A DNA stretch of 64,000 nt from Planctomycetaceae bacterium (GCA_041398825.1 JAWKTX010000016.1:66100-130099); one strand, 5' to 3'. Positions 44,236-53,590 are shown, numbered from the stretch's first letter. Numbers and translations: made by a program. Notes: generated by a model not told the origin, from the letters alone.

Positions 44236-45312
44236 CTAAAAGTCGCCGATGATGTTTCCGTCTGCAATGAAGGCTAGGTTATTCAAAACTGTCCCGTCTG
44301 CATTTTCGCTCAGGAACCGAACAGATCCGTCGCCGAGTGCGGCCTGCGCACCGCCAACGTGAAGGCTGCCGACGGTGCCCCAGTCTCGTAGTCGGCCATC
44401 AGCGATGGTGCTGCTGTTTGGCGTTCCCCACCATGGGCAGCAGGTCCAATAGTTGATCTTACGAAATCCCGGTGCAGAGGTGGTGTTCGTATTGGAAACG
44501 GCAAGATCTATTCCGTTGCCAACCCACTTGGCATGGCCCCACGATTGATTAATTCCGTTCTTGACCTCTCGTGTCGCTTCAAGCAACATGACGGTGTTGC
44601 TGGTTCCATCTGTGACATCCCGGATTCGACTGTTCGACTGCATGCCAAACATACGGCGAGTGTTCTTGCCTCGGATAGACCACAGATTCATTTGACTCGA
44701 GTAGCGTTGAACGGAGAAATCGTAACTGATCAGTGGTGCGTATTGGCCATTGGCCGCTGCCTGCGGGCTGATTACATAATTTGCTGAAGGCCCTGTGTAG
44801 TGAGTAGCGCCAGGGTCTGATGGGCAGAGGAACGCACTCAAAGACTTGCTGACGTACTGCGAATTCCCGTTCAGATACGGATCCGCCAAGTTGCCGGCTA
44901 GTTCCGGGTGTCCGGCTCGATTGTACGACCCAGTCGCTCCAGACGTGTTGATGGAATTGAACAGGGCTGACTGTTCGATAAATGGAAGCACTCCAATCCA
45001 GCCTCTGTGGTTCAATCGAGCAACTTGATTTATTTGGTGACCAGGCGGGGTGTTATTGTTGTTGCCCGGCGGAGTTGGGGGATCGAGTGATCCGTCTGCA
45101 TTTGTCGACATAGGGAACATACTGTACGTGTCATGGTAGTTGTGGCAAGCCAGCGCAAGCTGCTTCAGCTGGTTCTTGCACTGCGTTCGGCGTGCTGCTT
45201 CTCTTGCCTGCTGCACTGCTGGCAGCAGCAATGCGATGAGAATTGCAATGATCGCAATGACGACCAGCAATTCAATGAGGGTGAACCCTCGCCTTCTGAA
45301 GACCTTAAGCAT
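44236..45312 (-). CDS. DUF1559 pseudopilin-like protein
   Basis: A 358-residue planctomycete DUF1559 protein. The N-terminus carries the type IV prepilin/pseudopilin signal (RRRGFTLIELLVVIAII), and processing after the Gly is expected. It is followed by LLPAVQQAREAARRTQCKNQ, the QLALACHNYHDTYSMFP segment, NYWTCCPWWGTPN and the closing motif SLHVGGAQAALGDGSVRFL (the H-x9-DG motif). GGAGG 9 bases before ATG 45312 fixes the start; the frame extends to 45471 without support. It is close in sequence to the product of 51662-52711. The role is unknown; the secretion pseudopilin context is inferred. Confidence 0.93.
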   Translation of the reverse strand: MLKVFRRRGFTLIELLVVIAIIAILIALLLPAVQQAREAARRTQCKNQLKQLALACHNYHDTYSMFPMSTNADGSLDPPTPPGNNNNTPPGHQINQVARLNHRGWIGVLPFIEQSALFNSINTSGATGSYNRAGHPELAGNLADPYLNGNSQYVSKSLSAFLCPSDPGATHYTGPSANYVISPQAAANGQYAPLISYDFSVQRYSSQMNLWSIRGKNTRRMFGMQSNSRIRDVTDGTSNTVMLLEATREVKNGINQSWGHAKWVGNGIDLAVSNTNTTSAPGFRKINYWTCCPWWGTPNSSTIADGRLRDWGTVGSLHVGGAQAALGDGSVRFLSENADGTVLNNLAFIADGNIIGDF

Positions 45313-45442
45313 CTGACTTAACCTCCGTCCTTTCGGGAACAAGAACCGGATGCGGGAAACATGATTCCGCAAGTTAAGAAATGGTAGGCTTCGAAATTTA
45401 GGAATGTCAAGGATATCGGGCGTATCCCTGTCCACGTTTGCG

Positions 45443-45871
45443 CTATTCCACCGCCGTGGCTGTACACACAAATTCCAGCCTTGCCGTCACCTTTCCGTCC
45501 ACAGAAACCTTACCTTTTAGGTAAAACGCATTGGCTAGACGGTCAGTTAGATCCACCACGATTTCGATCGTGTCCTCGGGTCGGATCATTTTTCTAAACT
45601 GAACATTATTGAGTCGAGTGACTACGGGCACGTCTGTACTGGCAGTCTCGATCAGTTTTGAAATCAACACGGCTCCGGCCTGAAAGCAGGCTTCGCATTG
45701 AAGGACGCCGGGGAAAACCGGGAACGATGGATAGTGCCCCTGAAATACTGGCAAGTCGGTCGGCAGGCGTTTTCTGGCAACGATATGGTTTTCGGTGATT
45801 TCGGTGATCTCATCCAGCCAAAGAAACGGGTCACGATGAGGGATACAGTTTTTGATTTCTTCGGTATTCAT
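45443..45871 (-). CDS. FabZ/FabA-like 3-hydroxyacyl-ACP dehydratase
   Basis: A 142-residue hotdog-fold protein. The motifs IPHRDPFLWLDEI, VFQGHYPSFPVFPGVLQCEA and FRKMIRPEDTIEI match FabZ. The catalytic His46 and Glu60 are both in place. Length fits the family. FabZ removes water from 3-hydroxyacyl-ACP during fatty acid elongation. The genome's main fabZ may lie elsewhere, and this diverged copy (for example QCEACFQAGAVLI where IEAMAQ is usual) could serve a special pathway. It is separated from the upstream regulator gene by a strong terminator. Confidence 0.85.
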   Translation of the reverse strand: MNTEEIKNCIPHRDPFLWLDEITEITENHIVARKRLPTDLPVFQGHYPSFPVFPGVLQCEACFQAGAVLISKLIETASTDVPVVTRLNNVQFRKMIRPEDTIEIVVDLTDRLANAFYLKGKVSVDGKVTARLEFVCTATAVE

Positions 45872-45905
45872 GATCCAGCTGCGAAAACATATCAGGATGA
45901 AGAAG

Positions 45906-45931
45906 AAAGCCCGGCTAGCATGAGCCGGGCT
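45906..45931 (-). terminator. intrinsic terminator after the NtrC-type regulator gene
   Basis: Perfect 10-bp stem: AAGCCCGGCT (45906-45915) and AGCCGGGCTT (45922-45931), with a 6-base loop. On the minus strand it is followed by TTCTTCTTC. It lies about 50 bases past the regulator stop codon and before the FabZ-like gene. Confidence 0.85.
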
Positions 45932-45978
45932 TGGATGAGATTCACTCAGGGAAACCGAATTTCGATCTTTGGGTTCAC

Positions 45979-47379
45979 TTAGATTTCGATTTTCAGTTCT
46001 TCAATCTTTCGATAGAGGCTCGAAAGTCCCAACTTCAGTCGCTTTGCCGCTTCCTTCTTATCCGGGCACTGCTTCAGTACCCGAGTAATGTGCAACTTTT
46101 CATAGTGGCGCAAAGCAGATCGAAGGTCGTCTGTATCTGGAAGCGAAGAGCCCATTCCCAGCAAATCCGGTGGCAGATCTGACGGAAGAATCTCTTCTCC
46201 TTCGCACATCATCACGGCACGCTCAATGGCGTTGTCGAGCTGACGGACGTTTCCTTTCCAGTGGGCAGCCATCAAGGTACGAATGGTATCGCTGGTTGCC
46301 CCGGAAACACGTTTCCCCATGGTTTCCCGATGGCGAATGATGAAGTATTCCACGAGCTCCGGAATATCATCCAGACGCTCCCGAAGTGGCGGGATCCGAA
46401 TTTTTACGCCGTCCAGACGGTAGAACAGATCTTCCTGGAAGTTGCCCTCAGAGACTTCGCGACCGAGATCACGTGACGTCGCGGCAATAATTCGGGCTTC
46501 CACTTTGACAGCCTCAGAACCGCCGACCGGCATGAACTGTTGGTATTCAATTGCTCGAAGCAACTCAGCCTGAGTTCCAGGCGGAAGTGCAGCAATTTCA
46601 TCAAGAAAGACGGTTCCGCCACCCGCTGTCCGAAAGGCTCCCGGTTGCCCCCCTTCGACACCAAACAACTGCGCTTCCAGCATCTCGACCGGCCGAGTAC
46701 CACAATTGACAGCGATGAATTTCTCGTCCTTATTCGGGCCGGCCATGTGAATTTCTCGAGCAAACAGCTCTTTCCCTGTCCCGGTTTCTCCCACAAGCAA
46801 CACGTTGGAATTCGTGGCCGCGACTTTCCGAATCGTCTTCAGCGTGTTCTGCAGGATCGCACTGGAACCGACGATCTGATCGAACCCCGCACTTCGGGCG
46901 AGGTCTTTGCGAAGTCGCTGATTTTCGCTGTAGAGATCCTGAAACTTGAACAGGCGTTGCAGCCGATTGGTCAATTCTTCGAAACGGACCGGCTTCACCA
47001 GATAATCAAAAGCCCCGGCCGTAAACGCCTCGACGGCATTTTCGACGGTCGCATAGGCCGAAATCACAAGCACAAAAATGCCCGGGTTCAGGCGGTGTAG
47101 CTGACGCAGCAGACGCACGCCATCGCCGTCCGGAAGCTGAACGTCGCAGATTGCCACGTCGTAGTCGCGTTCCTTGACGATATTCAGCGCTTCCGAAACG
47201 GTCCCGGTGGCTCGCACTTCAAAGCCTTCGCCCTGAAGAAATTCAGCCATCGTTTCCCGAATAATCTGCTCGTCTTCAACGATCAAAATCGACTTGCGCT
47301 GGAAGATAATTCCCGACACGACATCTGCCTTCAATAAACTGATCTCGAAACCGCTCCCTCGCTGAGAATCCCTGAACAT
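45979..47379 (-). CDS. NtrC-family response regulator lacking the GAFTGA loop
   Basis: A 466-residue response regulator. The receiver domain (about residues 30-145) has Asp79 in VAICDVQLPDGDG and VKP at 128-130. The AAA+ domain has intact Walker A GETGTGKE (197-204) and Walker B GGTVFLDEI, the arginine-finger region EDLFYRLDGVKIRIPPLRER, and a Fis-type HTH (KKEAAKRLKLGLSSLYRK). Between LFG (238-240) and GGTVFLDE only 13 residues occur (VEGGQPGAFRTAG). Typical members have about 24, including GAFTGA. ATP hydrolysis should be retained, but contact with sigma-54 through the loop is missing. An internal start near residue 21 is possible. Confidence 0.9.
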   Translation of the reverse strand: MFRDSQRGSGFEISLLKADVVSGIIFQRKSILIVEDEQIIRETMAEFLQGEGFEVRATGTVSEALNIVKERDYDVAICDVQLPDGDGVRLLRQLHRLNPGIFVLVISAYATVENAVEAFTAGAFDYLVKPVRFEELTNRLQRLFKFQDLYSENQRLRKDLARSAGFDQIVGSSAILQNTLKTIRKVAATNSNVLLVGETGTGKELFAREIHMAGPNKDEKFIAVNCGTRPVEMLEAQLFGVEGGQPGAFRTAGGGTVFLDEIAALPPGTQAELLRAIEYQQFMPVGGSEAVKVEARIIAATSRDLGREVSEGNFQEDLFYRLDGVKIRIPPLRERLDDIPELVEYFIIRHRETMGKRVSGATSDTIRTLMAAHWKGNVRQLDNAIERAVMMCEGEEILPSDLPPDLLGMGSSLPDTDDLRSALRHYEKLHITRVLKQCPDKKEAAKRLKLGLSSLYRKIEELKIEI

Positions 47380-47526
47380 CCTGTCCGCGAGACTATAGAA
47401 AACTCTGGCCCGTTTGACGATTCAAAGAGCCCCCTGGCCTACAATCCGTCCGGATTTGTTAAGACCGCGCCGGAAGATTCTGCGCTGGCGGCACGGAAAT
47501 CAATACTTTTGCAGATCGGATTTGCG

Positions 47527-50500
47527 GTGGAATGGCAGTTCTGGATTGATGTTGGCGGCACGTTTACCGATTGCATCGGTTTTGGACCGCAGGGACGCCT
47601 GGTGCAGAAAAAAGTACTGAGTTCCGCTACCGTCCACGGTCACGGCGTTCTCAGCTTCGAGAGCTGCGATCGACTGTTGATCGCGGATTCTAACCTTCGA
47701 CTTGATCCTGATGGTTTTTGGAAAGATGCCCAATGCACCCTGCTCGACAACACGGGTTGTGAACAAGCCAAGGGCACAGTGTCCTGGTTCGACGCTGCAA
47801 ATGGTAGTCTGCAGCTGTCCCCCATATCCGATCTGCCCACACTGGAGACAGTTTCACCCGGACCCGTTAAATATCTGCTGCAGCCGCGCTGGCCAGCGCC
47901 TGTGCTCGCAATTCGATCCATTCTGAGGCTGTCATCTGATCAGCCATGTCCTGCAGTCAGCGTTCGGTTCGGGACCACACGGGGAACGAATGCTCTTCTG
48001 ACCCGCACCGGTGCCCGAACGCTTCTCGTCACCACAAAAGGATTTGCGGATGCCCCGCTCATCGGCAATCAGTCGCGGCCCGACCTGTTTGCGCTCAATA
48101 TTACCAAACCAGCCCCGCTGTTCTGTGATGTGATAGAGGTCGACGAGCGAATCTCCTCAACCGGCAGTGTTCTCTGCAATCTTGCCGCAGACGAACTAAA
48201 GAAACTTGAAGCTCAGCTCACGCAGCGGCGACATGCCGGCATTCAATCGGTAGCCATATGCCTAATGAACGCCTACGCCAACGATTTGCACGAGAAAGCA
48301 GTCGAACAGCTGGCGAGGCAGGCAGGCTTTTCGGAGGTGAGTCGTTCCACCGAAGTGTCGCCATTGATTCGATTCATTCCTCGCTGCGATACGTCAACGC
48401 TGGACGCCTATCTGAATCCGGTCCTTAGAGAATATCTGCAGGCAGTGGAGGAACATCTGCCGGGCAGCCACGTTCAGGTGATGACATCCACCGGAGGGCT
48501 GGTGGCAAGCGGGAATTTCCGAGGACGCGATTCTATTCTTTCCGGACCTGCCGGTGGCATTGTTGGTTTTGCAAGCGTGGCAAAAGCCGCTGGTTTTTCG
48601 AGAGCCATCGGCTTCGACATGGGAGGAACCAGCACGGACGTTGCCAGATTCGATGGCCAATTCGAATTCGATAACGAAACCACGAAGGCGGGCGTTCGCA
48701 TGATGACGCCCATGCTGGCCATTGAAACCGTGGCCGCCGGCGGAGGAAGTATCTGTGGCTTCGATGGGGTTCGACTATTCGTGGGCCCGCAAAGCGCAGG
48801 AGCCAGTCCCGGCCCCGCCTGCTATGGAGCGGGAGGTCCACTCACAGTGACCGATCTGAATGTGTTCCTGCGACGCGTCCCTGCCAAATACTTTCCGTTT
48901 CCACTGGACATGGCAGCCGTGCAGAACCGACTGACGGAGTTGCACCTCACCATCGACCCGGATGCTGCGGTGTCCGAATCTGCTCTCTCACAGTTGGCAG
49001 AAGGATTGCTTGCAATTGCCAACGACAACATGGCAAATGCTATCCGGAAAGTTTCCATCGCCCGGGGATATGATCCCGAAGACTATGTTCTTGTGAGTTT
49101 CGGAGGTGCCGGCGGTCAGCATGCCTGCCGCGTTGCCGCCAGTCTGGGCATTCGCCGGGTTCTTATCCATCCGCTTGCGGGCGTGCTGAGCGCCTACGGT
49201 ATGGGAATGGCGGATGTCAGAGCGATTCGGCAGCGCAGCGTGCTGCTGGAATTGTCCGGGGATGTATTGAGTCAGCTCAGTCGGATTGCTCAGGAGCTCG
49301 CCCGTGAAGCCATCAGTGAGGTACGTCAGCAGGGAGTCACTGCAGACAGGATCACCCCGGTGCATGTATTTGCAAACCTGCGATACGCAGGCACCGACTC
49401 AACAATTCAACTGTCTTTCAATGAAGACCCGCAAATACTGCGGGAGCATTTTGAATCCGAGCATCGAAGATTGTACGGATATCAACGTCCGGATCGATCC
49501 GTTGAGATTGCTTCCCTTGGAGTCGAAGCAACAGGAGAATCAGGGGCAACCGTGAGTTCCTCATCCCCTCGTATCAACACACCGCACGACCAGCGTGCGT
49601 CTACTGCGGATCAGGAGATCGCATGCCCCGAGAATTCAGATGTCTGGTTCGGGGGAGCCATCCATTTAACCAGCATCATTCAGCGGGGCAGTCTTCTCAC
49701 GGGCCAGATGATTCGTGGCCCCGCGATTATCTGCGAGCCCACCTCCACTATTGTAATTGACCCCGACTGCCGCGCCGAAGTAACCGAAACAGGAGCCGTC
49801 CTGATCACCGTTCCGTCGTCCAGCACCGTTCCGTCGTCCAGCACCGTTCCGTCGTCCAGCACCGTTCCGTCAGCCAGCACCGTTTCTTCAACAAGCAAAG
49901 TGCCAGTGTCGGGGCGTTTGCAGTCGTCGGACACGCAGCTGAATGCGGAAGCGTGCCGCCAGGAATCTGAGAGACATCGAAAGCCGGTTGATCTGGTTCG
50001 CCTGGAACTCTTCAGCAATCGGTTCACGTCCATTGCAGAACAGATGGGGGAGATGCTTCGCCGTACGGCCACTTCCACAAACGTACGAGAACGCCTCGAT
50101 TACAGTTGTGCATTGTTCGATGACAAAGGTCAACTGGTTGTGAATGCTCCCCATGTTCCGGTGCATTTAGGCGCTATGGGCGAAACCGTTCGCGCTGTGA
50201 TGACGGATCATCCAAACATGATGCCGGGGGACGTTTTCGTTACGAACGATCCCTACAGGGGCGGCTCGCATTTACCGGATGTCACGGTAATTACGCCGGT
50301 TTTCATCGACGCCGCCCAAACACCGAGCTTCTTTACTGCGAATCGAGCTCACCATGCCGAAATTGGAGGCATCCGGCCGGGCAGCATGCCACCAATGTCG
50401 TCAAATCTTGCCGAGGAGGGCGTCCTGATCCGCAGTCGGAAACTCGTGGATCGCGGCGTCAGCTGTGAAGATCAACTCCGACAATTGCTGCTTTCAGCAC

Positions 50501-51552
50501 AATTCCCCTCGCGCGCTGTCCATGACAATCTGGCTGACCTGGCCGCCCAGGTGGCCGCCAACGAATGTGGCGTCAGATTACTGAAGGAACTCGTCCAGAC
50601 AACTTCGCTGCAACAAGTGGCTGACTATATGGCCCACCTTCAGGATGTCACGGCTCAAAAAGTACAGCAGGCATTCCTGAGTCTGGGTAACTGCAAACGC
50701 ACTTTTCGTGACGAACTGGATGATGGAACTCCGATTTGCGTATCCATAACGATAGATGGAGCGAAAGCAGTCATCGACTTCACAGGGTCGGGCGACGTCC
50801 ATCCGGGCAACCTCAATGCAAATCGTGCCATTACGACTTCTGCAGTGCTTTATACTTTGCGTTGCCTTCTCGCAGAGGAGGTGCCACTCAATGCCGGAGT
50901 TCTTCGCCCCGTGGAACTAATAATTCCCCACGGGATACTGAACCCGGCGGAAGGTGAATCACCCGAAACGACTCCGGCCGTTGTTGGAGGGAATGTTGAA
51001 ACTTCGCAGCGTATTGTGAATGCACTCTTCGGAGCATTGCAACTTGCGGCAGCCAGTCAGGGAACGATGAATAACCTCACGTTTGGTGACACCACATTCG
51101 GCTATTACGAGACCATTTGCGGAGGTGCAGGAGCCACGGCCAGCGCCAGCGGCGCCGATGCGGTTCATACGCACATGACCAACACGCGTCTGACTGATCC
51201 CGAGATACTTGAAAAGCGGTATCCGGTACGACTGCGAAGGTTTTGTATTCGAAGGGGTTCAGGCGGCCCTGGGCGTAACTCCGGCGGGGACGGTATAATT
51301 CGTGAGCTGGAGTTTCTTCGGCGGGTTGAGATCTCAATGATGTGTCAGAGTTTCCAGCATCCGCCCTATGGTATGCTCGGTGGTCAGCCCGGAGCCACCG
51401 GCATCAACGAATTGCAGAGTCCCGGCGAGGATTCCTTTCGGGTCGTTGGCGGGTCTTTCCATGCGTCTGCAGAATCCGGAAGCGTTCTTCGTATTCAGAC
51501 CCCGGGTGGTGGTGGGTTCGGACAACCGGCCCTGTCAAATCCCGATGCATGA
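47527..51552 (+). CDS. fused hydantoinase/5-oxoprolinase (HyuA-HyuB type)
   Basis: A 1341-residue protein combining both subunits. The HyuA half (about 1-750) shows FWIDVGGTFTDCIGF, FGTTRGTNALLTRTGART, STGGLVASGNFRGRDSILSG, GFDMGGTSTDVARF and VSFGGAGGQHACRVA. The HyuB half (about 825-1335) begins VRLELFSNRFTSIAEQMGEM and contains APHVPVHLGAMGETV, DVFVTNDPYRGGSHLPDVT and GGPGRNSGGDG. The fused order matches eukaryotic-type 5-oxoprolinase (ATP-dependent ring opening of 5-oxoproline), though hydantoinase or acetophenone-carboxylase-like activity is possible. A Ser/Thr/Val/Pro repeat lies in the linker. I prefer GTG 47527; the track-style TTG at 47509 is less likely. Confidence 0.92.
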   Translation: MEWQFWIDVGGTFTDCIGFGPQGRLVQKKVLSSATVHGHGVLSFESCDRLLIADSNLRLDPDGFWKDAQCTLLDNTGCEQAKGTVSWFDAANGSLQLSPISDLPTLETVSPGPVKYLLQPRWPAPVLAIRSILRLSSDQPCPAVSVRFGTTRGTNALLTRTGARTLLVTTKGFADAPLIGNQSRPDLFALNITKPAPLFCDVIEVDERISSTGSVLCNLAADELKKLEAQLTQRRHAGIQSVAICLMNAYANDLHEKAVEQLARQAGFSEVSRSTEVSPLIRFIPRCDTSTLDAYLNPVLREYLQAVEEHLPGSHVQVMTSTGGLVASGNFRGRDSILSGPAGGIVGFASVAKAAGFSRAIGFDMGGTSTDVARFDGQFEFDNETTKAGVRMMTPMLAIETVAAGGGSICGFDGVRLFVGPQSAGASPGPACYGAGGPLTVTDLNVFLRRVPAKYFPFPLDMAAVQNRLTELHLTIDPDAAVSESALSQLAEGLLAIANDNMANAIRKVSIARGYDPEDYVLVSFGGAGGQHACRVAASLGIRRVLIHPLAGVLSAYGMGMADVRAIRQRSVLLELSGDVLSQLSRIAQELAREAISEVRQQGVTADRITPVHVFANLRYAGTDSTIQLSFNEDPQILREHFESEHRRLYGYQRPDRSVEIASLGVEATGESGATVSSSSPRINTPHDQRASTADQEIACPENSDVWFGGAIHLTSIIQRGSLLTGQMIRGPAIICEPTSTIVIDPDCRAEVTETGAVLITVPSSSTVPSSSTVPSSSTVPSASTVSSTSKVPVSGRLQSSDTQLNAEACRQESERHRKPVDLVRLELFSNRFTSIAEQMGEMLRRTATSTNVRERLDYSCALFDDKGQLVVNAPHVPVHLGAMGETVRAVMTDHPNMMPGDVFVTNDPYRGGSHLPDVTVITPVFIDAAQTPSFFTANRAHHAEIGGIRPGSMPPMSSNLAEEGVLIRSRKLVDRGVSCEDQLRQLLLSAQFPSRAVHDNLADLAAQVAANECGVRLLKELVQTTSLQQVADYMAHLQDVTAQKVQQAFLSLGNCKRTFRDELDDGTPICVSITIDGAKAVIDFTGSGDVHPGNLNANRAITTSAVLYTLRCLLAEEVPLNAGVLRPVELIIPHGILNPAEGESPETTPAVVGGNVETSQRIVNALFGALQLAAASQGTMNNLTFGDTTFGYYETICGGAGATASASGADAVHTHMTNTRLTDPEILEKRYPVRLRRFCIRRGSGGPGRNSGGDGIIRELEFLRRVEISMMCQSFQHPPYGMLGGQPGATGINELQSPGEDSFRVVGGSFHASAESGSVLRIQTPGGGGFGQPALSNPDA
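49807..49896. repeat. 18-base tandem repeat in the HyuA-HyuB linker
   Basis: Three identical units accgttccgtcgtccagc (49807-49860), then two diverged units (49861-49878 and 49879-49896). They encode TVPSSS-type hexapeptides exactly between the two catalytic halves. Confidence 0.93.
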
Positions 51553-51595
51553 CAGCGCTATGAATCGGTTCAAGCGTCGTAAGCCTTTCCCCTAA

Positions 51596-51629
51596 AAAGA
51601 GGGCCGCGTTCCAGGTGAGGAACGCGGCC
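51596..51629 (-). terminator. intrinsic terminator after the second DUF1559 pseudopilin gene
   Basis: Perfect 11-bp stem GGCCGCGTTCC (51602-51612) and GGAACGCGGCC (51619-51629), loop aggtga. On the minus strand it is followed by TCTTTTTA. It may also act weakly on the plus-strand oxoprolinase transcript ending at 51552. Confidence 0.9.
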
Positions 51630-51661
51630 ACAGGTCAGACCTGGGAGCCCGGCTGACATGT

Positions 51662-52711
51662 TCAGAATCCTGACGTAATATTTCCGTCGGAAATAAAGGC
51701 GAGGTTATTCAAGAGCGTTCCGTCCGCGTTTTCGCTCAGAAAGCGAACGGATCCATCACCCATCGCCACCTGAGTTCCGCCAGTATGCAGACTTCCGACA
51801 GTCCCCCAGTCTCGCAGCTGACCGTTGGCGTGCGTGCTGGTGTTCGGAGTGCTCCACCACGGACAGCAGGTCCAGTAATTGATCTTGCGAAAGTTCGGCG
51901 CGCTTGCAGCTCCGGGATCGGCGACGGCAAGGTCCAGACCGTTCCCAACCCATTTCGAATGGCCCCACGACTGATTGATGCCGTTTTTAACCTGCCGCGT
52001 TGTTTCCAGCAGCATCACCGTATTGCTGGTCCCGTCCGTAATGTCACGAAGGCGACTGTTTGACTGCAGCCCAAACAAACGACGAGTCTGCGTGGCTCGT
52101 GTCACCCACATCGTCATGTTCTCGTGATAGCGTTCGACAGAAAAATCGTAATTAATCAAAGGGGCATAGTGTCCATTTTGCTGCGCCTGTGCACTGATGA
52201 CATAATTGGCCGAAGTCCCTGTATAGACAACGTCCCCCGGATCAGAAGGGCAAAGAAATGCAGTGAGCACTCGGCTGACATACTGCGAATTTCCATTAAG
52301 AAAAGGGTCTGCCATCGTACCAGCCAGAGTTGCTGCGCCGGATCGGTTATAGGAACCAACAGCCCCGGAAGGATTGATGTTGTTGAAGAGTGCAGACTGT
52401 TCAATGAAGGGCAGCACGCCAATCCAGCCACGAGAATTCAGCATCGCACCAGGATTTCTGGCAACACCAGGTTTGTCGCCATTGGTGATTGAACCATCGA
52501 CGTTCGTCGACATGGGAAACATGCTGTAGGTGTCGTGGTAATTGTGACACGCCAGCGCAAGCTGCTTGATTTGATTCTTGCACTGCGTGCGACGAGCTGC
52601 TTCGCGGGCCTGCTGCACAGCAGGCAATAGCAACGCAATCAATATGGCGATGATGGCAATCACCACCAGAAGTTCGATCAGTGTAAACCCGCGTCGATTG
52701 AAACGGCGCAT
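51662..52711 (-). CDS. DUF1559 pseudopilin-like protein (paralogue of 44236-45312)
   Basis: A 349-residue protein starting MRRFNRRGFTLIELLVVIAI, with GGAGAAT 6-10 bases upstream of the ATG. It is collinear with the product of 44236-45312 along its whole length, including SMFPMSTN-DGS, WIGVLPFIEQSALFNNI, NYWTCCPWWSTPNTST, VGSLHTGGTQVAMGDGSVRF and the ending LNNLAFISDGNI. Expected processing is at the Gly before Phe of GFTLIE. Both paralogues keep the CC pair near residue 295. Function is unknown. The two genes share strand, a terminator immediately downstream and a ribosome-binding site, consistent with duplication as whole units. Confidence 0.94.
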   Translation of the reverse strand: MRRFNRRGFTLIELLVVIAIIAILIALLLPAVQQAREAARRTQCKNQIKQLALACHNYHDTYSMFPMSTNVDGSITNGDKPGVARNPGAMLNSRGWIGVLPFIEQSALFNNINPSGAVGSYNRSGAATLAGTMADPFLNGNSQYVSRVLTAFLCPSDPGDVVYTGTSANYVISAQAQQNGHYAPLINYDFSVERYHENMTMWVTRATQTRRLFGLQSNSRLRDITDGTSNTVMLLETTRQVKNGINQSWGHSKWVGNGLDLAVADPGAASAPNFRKINYWTCCPWWSTPNTSTHANGQLRDWGTVGSLHTGGTQVAMGDGSVRFLSENADGTLLNNLAFISDGNITSGF

Positions 52712-52866
52712 TTGTAATTCTCCATCGGTTAGAAGATTCCTGCTGCCTGAATCGGAACTCGACTGCCGTCAGGTTCGCGGGAATTGCTTCAGCACAGAAC
52801 GATCTGGAAGACCGTCTTCAGACATGTCACTCCTTCGAACAGCGCTTTGGAAGCAACCGGCAACAG

Positions 52867-53181
52867 TTACGTCATCGTCAGATAGGTAAACAGACCGGTC
52901 TGGTAGACAGCCAGCGATCCGGTAACGGGAATTGTTTTTCTGCTGCGCCATTTATGCATCAGGAGCAGAACGGACATGACCACCAGCGTCCCCGCGATCT
53001 TCGCGCGAAGGAAAAGTTCTACATCGCCATGGTTAAGCTGCAGGAGGTAAAGACCAATGGGATTCTCTTCGACCTCCAGCATGATTTCGCTGAATTTGAC
53101 CGTGAGCCACACGTCATATGCAGAAACACCAAGGATGATACTGCACAGAAATGGAAATACGTACGATCGGAATCGAGACAT
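52867..53181 (-). CDS. small membrane protein, hypothetical
   Basis: A 104-residue protein with three hydrophobic stretches: FPFLCSIILGVSAYDVWLTV, the middle IGLYLL region, and IAGTLVVMSVLLLMHKW. A C-terminal hydrophobic tail follows. The pattern AYDVWLT ... ENPIGLYLL ... FLRAKIAGT (Asp in helix 1, Glu-Asn-Pro loop, Lys at the helix 3 start) looks conserved-family-like, but I cannot name it. It is on the same strand as the pseudopilin gene 155 bases downstream. Moderate confidence that it is real. Confidence 0.62.
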   Translation of the reverse strand: MSRFRSYVFPFLCSIILGVSAYDVWLTVKFSEIMLEVEENPIGLYLLQLNHGDVELFLRAKIAGTLVVMSVLLLMHKWRSRKTIPVTGSLAVYQTGLFTYLTMT

Positions 53182-53564
53182 GACTATCGCCTTTTCGACA
53201 CGAACTTACCTGCGTTACAGACGCCATTCACTGGACTGACAGCACGGAGACTTGTCAGACGCGGCTACGTGACTCAGGTAGCAATGAGCGTGCCGATTGC
53301 GATTTCGTGAGAATCAGGCTTTGGCAGAAGCAATTTTGGGCGGAGCTGCATTATTGCTGAGCACGCATCCCCCTTTAACGCGAACATTCATGGGGCGTTT
53401 TACGGAGGTATCTGCCAGAACACAGGATTGAGATGCCTTCCCGCTCCACTTTGAAACGAACTTCATGCAATTCTTAACAAAGAAGGTTCAATCCGGGGTG
53501 CAGTGAAGTTCTTCAGAATGCTGTGAACTCTTTCCAGTGAGCTCTTTCAAGTGCAGTGAGCTCT
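53182..53564. other. intergenic region downstream of the Nramp-like gene
   Basis: About 380 bases with no supported gene. The right part (53499-53590) holds a degenerate direct repeat around the Nramp-like stop codon. No terminator with a T-run is visible. Confidence 0.5.
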
Positions 53565-53590
53565 TTAGAGTGCGATGAATTTCTCCAGGG
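53499..53590. repeat. degenerate direct repeat gtgaxxtcttt
   Basis: The core gtgaactcttt/gtgagctcttt recurs at 53503 (diverged), 53523, 53537 and 53557, with a relic at 53574. Spacing is 14-20 bases. The last copies run into the 3' end of the Nramp-like gene. Confidence 0.6.

Noticed and set aside
49807..49896. CRISPR array
   Set aside because: Units are 18 bases without spacers, directly tandem and in frame within a coding sequence. The same applies to the 15-, 16- and 8-base repeats elsewhere.
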